Source of the DNA: Pleodorina starrii
Lineage: Eukaryota > Chlorophyta > Chlorophyceae > Chlamydomonadales > Volvocaceae
DNA length: 64,000 nt
Reading direction: 5' to 3'
NCBI GenBank assembly: GCA_030267565.1
Contig: BRXU01000036.1
Span: 1,044,665 to 1,108,664, forward strand
The notes under the pieces were generated by a model, which saw only the letters and a program-made list of their open reading frames with translations, had not been told where the DNA came from and made no database searches. This document shows positions 1-10,289 of this stretch, one piece after another (the first letter of the stretch is position 1; each line of letters starts with the position of its first letter). The translations under genes and the position numbers were made by a program.

Positions 1-700
1 CTAGCTTTTTCGGCTGGCTCATCCAGGCCGGGGCCCCGCCGGCGACCCGAGCCACCCGCGGCGCCCATCGCGTCTGCGCCCGCTGCCAAGTCTTTGCCAC
101 GCATCCGCGGAGCATGCAACAAACGGCACTACGGAGTCGGATTCGCGTCTGGCCCCATGGGCCCCAAAGGGCAGTTGCCCCGCGCTGAAGGCCTCGGCAC
201 CAGCTGCAGGATTGGCGCCACCTCCACCGCGAACGCGGGGGTGCCATGGACGCGGCCGGCCTCGGCCCCGCGAGGGCAGTTCGCATCGCCTCCAAGCCTG
301 TCCGCCGAGCCGCGTTGGCCGCCCGCAGTTCGGTGTGGGCGGCCTCTGCCCGGCGGCGCCTGCGTCCGGCGGGTTCCGCCGAGGGGCTGGCCCTTCAGCG
401 CTCGCTCCTGGTGGCTGTGCTTGCATGGTCAGCGTCGGCGCGCCGTCCGTGTGGGCGTACACGGGGCAGGCAGGGTTGAGTGCCCTGCTGGTGGGAAGAG
501 GTGCGCGCGGAAGATCCGCCGGCGAAGAGGTAAGGCAGCCGGCCCGGCTCGCGTGTGTTAGGGAATGGTGCGTGCCGCGTGTTGCCCGCGGTCGCTGCCT
601 AGGCGGCTCAAACGGATCGTTACCCCGACCGAGCCTGAGCCGCACACTTCGCCGTGCGGCCCCTGTCTGCTCGGGTTCCGACGTTCAGTGCCGGCTCGGG
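1..700. other. GC-rich unique flank, no gene supported
   Basis: This stretch is GC-rich and not tandemly repeated. A minus-strand frame at 19-645 and plus-strand frames at 94-561 and from 212 stay open. Their translations are rich in Arg, Pro, Gly and Ala, which is what GC-rich DNA gives by chance, and I recognise no domain, signal peptide or conserved motif. The frame opening at 212 runs straight into the tandem repeats, which argues against it being a gene. A short GCCGG/CCGGC inverted repeat lies at 27-43. This is probably the unique side of the satellite boundary, but exons of a split gene cannot be excluded from sequence alone. Confidence 0.6.
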
Positions 701-1026
701 GGCTCTGCCCCAAATAGCTCCGCTCGGGTTTACTGCCCCCAAATAGCTCCGCCGGGGGTTCTGCCCCCAAATAGCGCGCCGGGGGTACTGCCCCCAAAGA
801 GGTCCGCCGGGGTTCTGCCCCCAAAGAGCTCCGCCGGGGGTTCTGCCCCCAAAGAGCTCCGCCGGGGGTACTGCCCCCAAATAGCTCCGCCGGGGGTTCT
901 GCCCCCAAAGAGCTCCGCCGGGGGTTCTGCCCCCAAAGAGCTCCGCCGGGGGTTCTGCCCCAAAATAGCGCCGCCGGGGGTACTGCCCCCAAAGAGCTCC
1001 GCCGGGGGTTCTGCCCCCAAAGAGCC
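701..1026. repeat. 28-bp tandem repeat, about 12 copies
   Basis: The motif CTGCCCC(C)AAA recurs at 705, 733, 761, 788, 815, 843, 871, 899, 927, 955, 983 and 1011, giving a 27-29 bp spacing. Each unit reads roughly TTCTGCCCCC, then AAAGAGCTCC, then GCCGGGGG. Variants include AAATAGCTCC, AAATAGCGC and a TACTG version. Most units contain GGGGG-TTCTG-CCCCC, a 5-bp stem with a 5-nt loop, and a GAGCTC palindrome. The unit is not a multiple of three, so frames drift, and no coding role is implied. The array ends in the sequence AAAGAGCCTACACCC, where the decamer array starts without spacer. Confidence 0.93.
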
Positions 1027-2730
1027 TACACCCTTCTGCGCCCGTATGCGCCCATCTGCGCCCGTCTGCGCCGGTCTGCACCCTTCCATGCCCTTCTGCG
1101 CCCTTCTACACCCTTCTGCGCCCTTCTGCGCCCGTCTGCACCCTTCTGCGCCCATCTGCGCCCGTCTTCAGCCGTCTGCAACCCTATGGGCCCGTCTGCG
1201 CCCTTCTGCGCCCGTCTGCAACCTTCTGCAACCTTCTGCGCCCTTCTACACCCTTCTGCTCCCTTCTGTGCCCATCTTCGCCCGTCTGCGCCCTTCTGCG
1301 CCCGTCTACCCCTTTCTGCACCCTTCTGCGCCCGTCTGCGCCCTTCTACGCCCTTCTGCACCCTTATGCGCCCTTATGCGACCTTCTGCACCCTTCTGCG
1401 ACCGTCTGCGCCCATCTGCGCACTTCTGCACCCTTCTGCGCACTTCTGTCCCCGTCTGCGCCCTTCTGCGCCGGTCTGCACCCGTCTACGCCCATCTGCA
1501 CCCGTCTGCACCCTTCTACGCCCGTCTGCACCCGTCTGCACCCTTCTGCGCCCTTCTTCACCCTTCTGGGCCCTTCTGCACCCTTCTGCGCCCGTCTGCG
1601 CCCGTCTGCGCCCGTCTGCACCCTTCTGCACCCTTCTGCGCCCGTCTGCACCCTTCTGCATCCTTCTGCGCCCGTCTACGCCCTTCTGCGCCCTTCTGAG
1701 CCTGTCTGCGACCGTCTGCACCCGTCTGCGCACGTCTGCGCCTATCTGCGCCCTTCTGCACCCTTGTGGGCCCGTCTGCACCCTTCTACACCCGTCTGCG
1801 CCCGTCTGCGCCCGTCTGCGCCCGTCTGCGCCCGTCTGCACCCTTCTGCACCCTTCTGCGCCCGTCTGCGCCCGTCTGCGCCCGTCTGCACCCTTCTGCG
1901 CCCGTCTGCGCCTATCTGCTCCCTTCTGCACCCTTCTGGGCCCGTCTGCACCCTTTTACACCCGTCTGCGCCCGTCTGCGCCCGTCTGCGCCCGTCTGCA
2001 CCCTTCTGCGCACTTCTGTCCCCGTCTGCGCCCTTCTGCGCCGGTCTGCACCCGTCTACGCCCATCTGCACCCGTCTGCACCCTTCTACGCCCGTCTGCA
2101 CCCGTCTGCACCCTTCTGCGCCCTTCTTCACCCTTCTGGGCCCTTCTGCGCCCTTCTGCGCCCGTCTGCGCCCGTCTGCGCCCGTCTGCACCCTTCTGCA
2201 CCCTTCTGCGCCCGTCTGCACCCTTCTGCATCCTTCTGCGCCCGTCTACGTCCTTCTGCGCCCTTCTGAGCCTGTCTGCGCCCGTCTGCACCCGTCTGCG
2301 CACGTCTGCGCCTATCTGCGCCCTTCTGCACCCTTCTGGGCCCGTCTGCACCCTTCTACACCCGTCTGCGCCCGTCTGCGCCCGTCTGCGCCCGTCTGCA
2401 CCCTTCTGCACCCGTCTGCGCCCGTCTACACCCATCTGCGCCCGTCTGCGCCCTTCTGCACCCTTCTGCACCCGTATGTGCTCTTCTGCACCCTTCTGCG
2501 CCCGCCTGCGCCCGTCTGCGCCCTTCTACGCCCGTCTGCGCCCGTCTGCGCCCTTCTGCACCCTTCTGCGCCCGTCTGCACCCTTCTACGCCCTTCTGTG
2601 CCCTCCTGCGCCCTTCTACACCCTTCTGCTCCCTTCTGCACCCTTCTACACCCTTATGCGCCCGTCTACGCCCTTCTGCGCCCTTCTGTGCCTGTCTGCG
2701 CCCGTCTGCACCCGTCTGCGCCCGTCTGCG

Positions 2731-5700
2731 CCCGTCTGCACCCTTCTGCACCCGTCTGCGCCCTTCTACGCCAGTCTGTGCCCGTCTGCGCCCTTCTGCG
2801 CCCTTCTGCGCCCGTCTGCGCCCGTCTGCGCCCGTCTGCACCCTTCTGAGCCCGTCTGCGCCCTTCTAAGCCCTTCTGTGCCCTTCGGCGCCCGTCTGCG
2901 CCCGTCTGCATCCGTCTGCACCCTTCTACGCCCTTCTGCGCCCATCTGGGCCCGTCTGCACCCTTCTGCACCCTTCTGCGCCCGTCTGCACCCTTCTGCA
3001 CCCTTCTGGGCCCTTCTGCGCCCTTCTGCGCCCGTCTGCGCCCGTCTGCACCCTTCTGAGCCCGTCTGCGCCCTTCTACGCCCTTCTGTGCCCTTCGGCG
3101 CCCGTCTGCGCCCTTCTGCACCCTTCTGCGCCCTTCTGCACCCTTCTGGGCCCTTCTGCGCCCTTCTGCGCCCGTCTGCGCCCGTCTGCGCCCGTCTGCA
3201 CCCTTCTGAGCCCGTCTGCGCCCTTCTACGCCCTTCTGTGCCCTTCGGCGCCCGTCTGCGCCCGTCTGCATCCGTCTGCACCCTTCTAAGCCCTTCTGCG
3301 CCCTTCTACGCCCGTCTGTGCCCGTCTGCGCCCTTCTTCACCCTTCTGGGCCCTTCTCCGCCCTTCTGCGCCCATCTGCGCCCGTCTGCGCCCGTCTGCA
3401 CCCTTCTGCACCCGTCTGCGCCCTTCTACGCCCGTCTGTGCCCGTATGCGCCCTTCTACGCCTTTCTGCGCCCTTCTACGCCCGTCTGTGCCCGTCTGCG
3501 CCCTTCTTAACCCTTCTGCGCCCTTCTGCACCCTTCTGGGCCCTTCTGCGCCCTTCTGCGCCCGTCTGCGCCCGTCTGCGCCCGTCTGCACCCTTCTGAG
3601 CCCGTCTGCGCCCTTCTACGCCCTTCTGTGCCCTTCGGCGCCCGTCTGCGCCCTTCTGCACCCTTCTGCGCCCTTCTGCACCCTTCTGGGCCCTTCTGCG
3701 CCCTTCTGCGCCCGTCTGCGCCCGTCTGCGCCCGTCTGCACCCTTCTGAGCCCGTCTGCGCCCTTCTACGCCCGTCTGTGCCCTTCGGCGCCCGTCTGCG
3801 CCCGTCTGCATCCGTCTGCACCCTTCTACGCCCTTTTGCGCCCTTCTACGCCCGTCTGTGCCCGTCTGCGCCCTTCTTCACCCTTCTGCGCCCTTCTGCG
3901 CCCTTCTGTACCGTTCTGGGCCCTTCTCCGCCCTTCTGCGCCCATCTGCGCCCGTCTGCGCCCGTCTGCACCCTTCTGCACCCGTCTGCGCCCTTCTACG
4001 CCCGTCTGTGCCCGTATGCTCCCTTCTACGCCTTTCTGCGCCCTTCTACGCCCGTCTGCGCCCGTCTGCGCCCTTCTGCACCCTTCTGCACCCGTCTGCG
4101 CCCTTCTACGCCCGTCTGTGCCCGTCTGCGCCCTTCTACGCCCGTCTGTGCCCGTCTGCGGCCTTCTACACCCTTCTGCGCCCATCTGCGCCCGTCTGCA
4201 CCCTTCTGCACCCTTCTGCGCCCGTCTGCGCTCTTCTACGCCCGTCTGTGCCCGTCTGCGCCCTTCTACGCCCTTCTGCGCCCTTCTACGCCCGTCTGTG
4301 CCCGTCTGCGCCCTTCTTCACCCTTCTGCGCCCATCTGCGCCCGTCTGCACCCTTCTGCACCCTTCTGCGCCCGTCTGCACCCGTCTGCACCCTTCTGCG
4401 CCCGTCTACGCCCTTCTCCGCCCTTCTGTGCCTGTCTGCGCCCGTCTGCACCCTTCTGCACCCGTCTGCGACCTTCTACGCCCGTCTGTGCCCGTATGCG
4501 CCCTTCTACGCCTTTCTGCGCCCTTCTACGCCCGTCTGTGCCCGTCTGCGCCCTTCTTCACCCTTCTGCGCCCTTCTGCACCCTTCTGGGCCCTTCTGCG
4601 CCCTTCTGCGCCCTTCTGCGCCCGTCTGCGCCCGTCTGCACCCTTCTGAGCCCGTCTGCGCCTTTCTACGCTCTTCTGAGCCCTTCGGCGCCCGTCTGCG
4701 CCCGTCTGCATCCGTCTGCACCCTTTTACGCCCTTCTGCGCCCATCTGCGCCCGTCTGCACCCTTCTGCACCCTTCTGAGCCCGTCTGCGCCCTTCTACG
4801 CTCTTCTGTGCCCTTCGGCGCCCGTCTGCGCCCGTCTGCATCCGTCTGCACTCTCTTCGCCCTTCTGCGCCCATCTGCGCCCGTCTGCACCCTTCTGCAC
4901 CCTTCTGCGCCCGTCCGCACCCTTCTGCACCCTTCTGGGCCCTTCTGCGCCCGTCTGCGCCCGTCTGCGCCCGTCTGCACCCCTCTGAGCCCGTCTGCGC
5001 CCTTCTACGCCCTTCTGTGCCCTTCGGCGCCCGTCTGCGCCCGTCTGCATCCGTCTGCACCCTTCTGCACCCTTCTGCGCCCGTCTACGCCCTTCTGCGC
5101 CCTTCCGTGCCTGTCTGCGCCCGTCTGCACCAGTCTGCGCCCGTCTGCGCCCGTCTACGCCCTTCTGCGCCCTTCTGCGCCCGTCTGCGCCCGTCTGCGC
5201 CCTTCTGCACCCTTCTGCACCCTTCTTCACCCGTCTGCGCCCTTCTACGCCCGTCTGTGCCCGTTTGCGCCCTTCTACGCCCTTCTGCGCCATTCTACGC
5301 CCGTCTGTGCCCGTCTGCGGCCTTCTACACCCTTCTGCGCCCATCTGCGCCCGTCTGCACCCTTCTGCACCCTTCTGCGCCCATCTGCACCCTTCTGCAC
5401 CCTTCTGCGCCCGTCTGCGCTCTTCTACGCCCGTCTGTGCCCGTCTGCGCCCTTCTACGCCCTTCTGCGCCCTTCTACGCCCGTCTGTGCCCGTCTGCGC
5501 CCTTCTTCACCCTTCTGCGCCCATCTGCGCCCGTCTGCACCCTTCTGCACCCTTCTGCGCCCGTCTGCACCCGTCTGCACCCTTCTGCGCCCGTCTACGC
5601 CCTTCTCCGCCCTTCTGTGCCTGTCTGCGCCCGTCTGCACCCTTCTGCACCCGTCTGCGACCTTCTACGCCCGTCTGTGCCCGTCTGCGCCCTTCTGCGC

Positions 5701-7079
5701 CCTTCTGCGCCCGTCTGCGCCCGTCTGCGCCCGTCTGCACCCTTCTGAGCCCGTCTGCGCCCTTCTAAGCCCTTCTGTGCCCTTCGGCGCCCGTCTGCGC
5801 CCGTCTGCATCCGTCTGCACCCTTCTACGCCCTTCTGCGCCCATCTGGGCCCGTCTGCACCCTTCTGCACCCTTCTGCGCCCGTCTGCACCCTTCTGCAC
5901 CCTTCTGGGCCCTTCTGCGCCCTTCTGCGCCCGTCTGCGCCCGTCTGCACCCTTCTGAGCCCGTCTGCGCCCTTCTACGCCCTTCTGTGCCCTTCGGCGC
6001 CCGTCTGCGCCCTTCTGCACCCTTCTGCGCCCTTCTGCACCCTTCTGGGCCCTTCTGCGCCCTTCTGCGCCCGTCTGCGCCCGTCTGCGCCCGTCTGCAC
6101 CCTTCTGAGCCCGTCTGCGCCCTTCTACGCCCTTCTGTGCCCTTCGGCGCCCGTCTGCGCCCGTCTGCATCCGTCTGCACCCTTCTAAGCCCTTCTGCGC
6201 CCTTCTACGCCCGTCTGTGCCCGTCTGCGCCCTTCTTCACCCTTCTGGGCCCTTCTCCGCCCTTCTGCGCCCATCTGCGCCCGTCTGCGCCCGTCTGCAC
6301 CCTTCTGCACCCGTCTGCGCCCTTCTACGCCCGTCTGTGCCCGTATGCGCCCTTCTACGCCTTTCTGCGCCCTTCTACGCCCGTCTGTGCCCGTCTGCGC
6401 CCTTCTTAACCCTTCTGCGCCCTTCTGCACCCTTCTGGGCCCTTCTGCGCCCTTCTGCGCCCTTCTGCGCCCGTCTGCGCCCGTCTGCACCCTTCTGAGC
6501 CCGTCTGCGCCCTTCTACGCCCTTCTGTGCCCTTCGGCGCCCGTCTGCGCCCTTCTGCACCCTTCTGCGCCCTTCTGCACCCTTCTGGGCCCTTCTGCGC
6601 CCTTCTGCGCCCGTCTGCGCCCGTCTGCGCCCGTCTGCACCCTTCTGAGCCCGTCTGCGCCCTTCTACGCCCGTCTGTGCCCTTCGGCGCCCGTCTGCGC
6701 CCGTCTGCATCCGTCTGCACCCTTCTACGCCCTTTTGCGCCCTTCTACGCCCGTCTGTGCCCGTCTGCGCCCTTCTTCACCCTTCTGCGCCCTTCTGCGC
6801 CCTTCTGTACCGTTCTGGGCCCTTCTCCGCCCTTCTGCGCCCATCTGCGCCCGTCTGCGCCCGTCTGCACCCTTCTGCACCCGTCTGCGCCCTTCTACGC
6901 CCGTCTGTGCCCGTATGCTCCCTTCTACGCCTTTCTGCGCCCTTCTACGCCCGTCTGCGCCCGTCTGCGCCCTTCTGCACCCTTCTGCACCCGTCTGCGC
7001 CCTTCTACGCCCGTCTGTGCCCGTCTGCGCCCTTCTACGCCCGTCTGTGCCCGTCTGCGGCCTTCTACACCCTTCTGCG
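2731..7079. repeat. 1.45-kb segmental duplication, 2899-bp offset
   Basis: The order of decamer variants at about 2731-4180 is repeated at about 5630-7079 with only a few mismatches. CCCTTCGGCG at 2881 matches that at 5780, and the CGGCCTTCTACACC landmark near 4160 matches the one near 7059. The offset is 2899 rather than 2900 because one base is missing from a unit near 4852, between the copies. The right edge is where CGCCCATCTG (4182) is replaced by CGCCCTTCTGAG (7081). Confidence 0.8.
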
Positions 7080-8130
7080 CCCTTCTGAGCCCTTCGGCGC
7101 CCGTCTGCGCCCGTCTGCATCCGTCTGCACCCTTTTACGCCCTTCTGCGCCCATCTGCGCCCGTCTGCACCCTTCTGCACCCTTCTGCGCCCGTCTGCAC
7201 CCTTCGGCACCCTTCTGCGCCCGTCTACGCCCGTCTGCTTCCGTCTGCTTCCGTCTGCGCCCGTCTGCGCCCGTCTGCACCCTTCTGGGCCCTTCTGCGC
7301 CCTTCTGCGCCCGTCTGCGCCCGTCTGCGCCCGTCTGCGCCCGTCTGCACCCTTCTGAGCCCTTCAGCGCCCGTCTGCGCCCGTCTGCATCCGTCTGCAC
7401 CCTTTTACGCCCTTCTGCGCCCTTCTGCGCCCTTCTGCACCCTTCTGGGCCCTTCTGCGCCCTTCTGCACCCTTCTGGGCCCTTCTGCGCCTTTCTGCGC
7501 CCGTCTGCGCCCGTCTGCGCCCGTCTGCACCCTTCTGAGCCCGTCTGCGCCCTTCTACGCCCTTCTGTGCCCTTCGGCGCCCGTCTGCGCCCGTCTGCAT
7601 CCGTCTGCACCCTTCTACGCCCTTTTACGCCCTTCTGCGCCCATCTGCGCCCGTCTGCACCCTTCTGCACCCTTCTGCGCCCGTCTACGCCCTTCTGCAC
7701 CCTTCCGTGCCTGTCTGCGCCCGTCTGCACCCGTCTGCGCCCGTCTGCGCCCGTCTGCACCCTTCTGGGCCCGTCTGCGCCCTTCTACGCCCTTCTGTGC
7801 CCTTCGGCGCCCGTCTGCGCCCGTCTGCATCCGTCTGACCCTTCTACGCCCTTCTGCGCCCATCTGGGCCCGTCTGCACCCTTCTGCACCCTTCTGCGCC
7901 CGTCTGCGCCCTTCTGCGCCCGTCTGCGCCCGTCTGCGCCCGTCTGCACCCTTCTGAGCCCTTCGGCGCCCGTCTGCGCCCTTCTGCGCCCGTCTACGCC
8001 CTTCTGCGCCCTTCTGTGCCCGTCTGTGCCCGTCTGCGCCCTTCTTCACCCTTCTGCGCCCTTCTGCACCCTTCTGGGCCCTTCTGCGCCCTTCTGCGCC
8101 CATCTGCGCCCGTCTGCACCCTTCTGCACC

Positions 8131-10289
8131 CTTCTGTGCCTGTCTGCGCCCGTCTGCATCCGTCTGCGCCCGTCTGCACCCTTTTACGCCCTTCTGCGCC
8201 CATCTGCGCCCGTCTGCACCCTTCTGCACCCTTCTGCGCCCGTCTGCACCCTTCTGCACCCTTCTGCGCCCGTCTACGCCCTTCTGCGCCCTTCTGTGCC
8301 CGTCTGTGCCCGTCTGCGCCCTTCTTCACCCTTCTGCGCCCTTCTGCACCCTTCTGAGCCCTTCTGCGCCCTTCTGCGCCCATCTGCGCCCGTCTGCGCC
8401 CGTCTGCACCCTTCTGTGCCTGTCTGCGCCCGTCTGCATCCGTCTGCGCCCGTCTGCACCCTTTTACACCCTTCTGCGCCCGTCTGCACCCTTCTGCACC
8501 CTTCTGCGCCCGTCTACGCCCTTCTGCGCCCTTCTGTGCCCGTCTGTGCCCGTCTGCGCCCTTCTTCACCCTTCTGCGCCCTTCTGCACCCTTCTGAGCC
8601 CTTCTGTGCCCTTCGGCGCCCGTCTGCGCCCGTCTGCATCCGTCTGCACCCTTCTACGCCCTTTTACGCCCTTCTGCGCCCATCTGCGCCCGTCTGCACC
8701 CTTCTGCACCCTTCTGCGCCCGTCTGCACCCTTCTGCGCCCGTCTGCGCCCGTCTGCGCCCGTCTGCACCCTTCCGAGCCCTTCGGCGCCCGTCTGCGCC
8801 CTTCTGCGCCCGTATACGCCCTTCTGCGCCCTTCTGTGCCCGTCTGTGCCCGTCTGCGCCCTTCTTCACCCTTCTGCGCCCTTCTGCACCCTTCTTGGCC
8901 CTTCTGCGCCCTTCTGCGCCCATCTGCGCCCGTCTGCATTTTTTGCACCCTTCTGTGCCTGTCTGCGCCCGTCTGCATCCGTCTGCGCCCGTCTGCACCC
9001 TTTTACGCCCTTCTGCGCACATCTGCGCCCGTCTGCACCCTTCTGCACCCTTCTGCGCCCGTCTGCACCCTTCTGCACCCTTCTGCGCCCGTCTACGCCC
9101 TTCTGCGCCCTTCTGTGCCCGTCTGTGCCCGTCTGCGCCCTTCTTCACCCTTCTGCGCCCTTCTGCACCCTTCTGAGCCCTTCTGCGCCCTTCTGCGCCC
9201 ATCTGCGCCCGTCTGCGCCCGTCTGCACCCTTCTGTGCCTGTCTGCGCCCGTCTGCATCCGTCTGCGCCCGTCTGCACCCTTTTACACCCTTCTGCGCCC
9301 GTCTGCACCCTTCTGCACCCTTCTGCGCCCGTCTACGCCCTTCTGCGCCCTTCTGTGCCCGTCTGTGCCCGTCTGCGCCCTTCTTCACCCTTCTGCGCCC
9401 TTCTGCACCCTTCTGAGCCCTTCTGTGCCCTTCGGCGCCCGTCTGCGCCCGTCTGCATCCGTCTGCACCCTTCTACGCCCTTTTACGCCCTTCTGCGCCC
9501 ATCTGCGCCCGTCTGCACCCTTCTGCACCCTTCTGCGCCCGTCTACGCCCTTCTGCGCCCTTCCGTGCCTGTCTGCGCCCGTCTGCACCAGTCTGCGCCC
9601 GTCTGCGCCCGTCTGCGCCCGTCTGCGCCCGTCTGCACCCTTCTGGGCCCGTCTGCGCCCTTCTACGCCCTTCTGTGCCCTTCGGCGCCCGTCTGCGCCC
9701 GTCTGCATCCGTCTGCACCCTTCTACGCCCTTCTGCGCCCATCTGGGCCCGTCTGCACCCTTCTGCACCCTTCTGCGCCCGTCTGCACCCTTCTGCGCCC
9801 GTCTGCGCCCGTCTGCGCCCGTCTGCACCCTTCTGAGCCCTTCGGCGCCCGTCTGCGCCCTTCTGCGCCCGTATACGCCCTTCTGCGCCCTTCTGTGCCC
9901 GTCTGTGCCCGTCTGCGCCCTTCTTCACCCTTCTGCGCCCTTCTGCACCCTTCTGGGCCCTTCTGCGCCCTTCTGCGCCCATCTGCGCCCGTCTGCATTT
10001 TTTGCACCCTTCTGTGCCTGTCTGCGCCCGTCTGCATCCGTCTGCGCCCGTCTGCACCCTTTTACGCCCTTCTGCGCCCATCTGCGCCCGTCTGCACCCT
10101 TCTGCACCCTTCTGCGCCCGTCTGCACCCTTCTGCACCCTTCTGCGCCCGTCTACGCCCTTCTGCGCCCTTCTGTGCCCGTCTGTGCCCGTCTGCGCCCT
10201 TCTTCACCCTTCTGCGCCCTTCTGCACCCTTCTGAGCCCTTCTGCGCCCTTCTGCGCCCATCTGCGCCCGTCTGCGCCCGTCTGCACCC
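8131..10289. repeat. Nested duplications with 819- and 1059-bp offsets
   Basis: Variant order at about 8131-8720 recurs at 8950-9539 (offset 819), and that at about 8681-9230 recurs at 9740-10289 (offset 1059). The second pair shares an unusual T-run, GCATTTTTTGC, at 8936 and 9995, and a rare GTATACGCCC unit near 8813 and 9871. The offsets are not multiples of ten because the T-run unit breaks the 10-bp register. Confidence 0.75.

Noticed and set aside
19..645. 208-codon minus-strand frame in the left flank
   Set aside because: Low-complexity Arg/Pro/Gly/Ala composition typical of GC-rich non-coding DNA, overlapping other open frames, with no recognisable domain.
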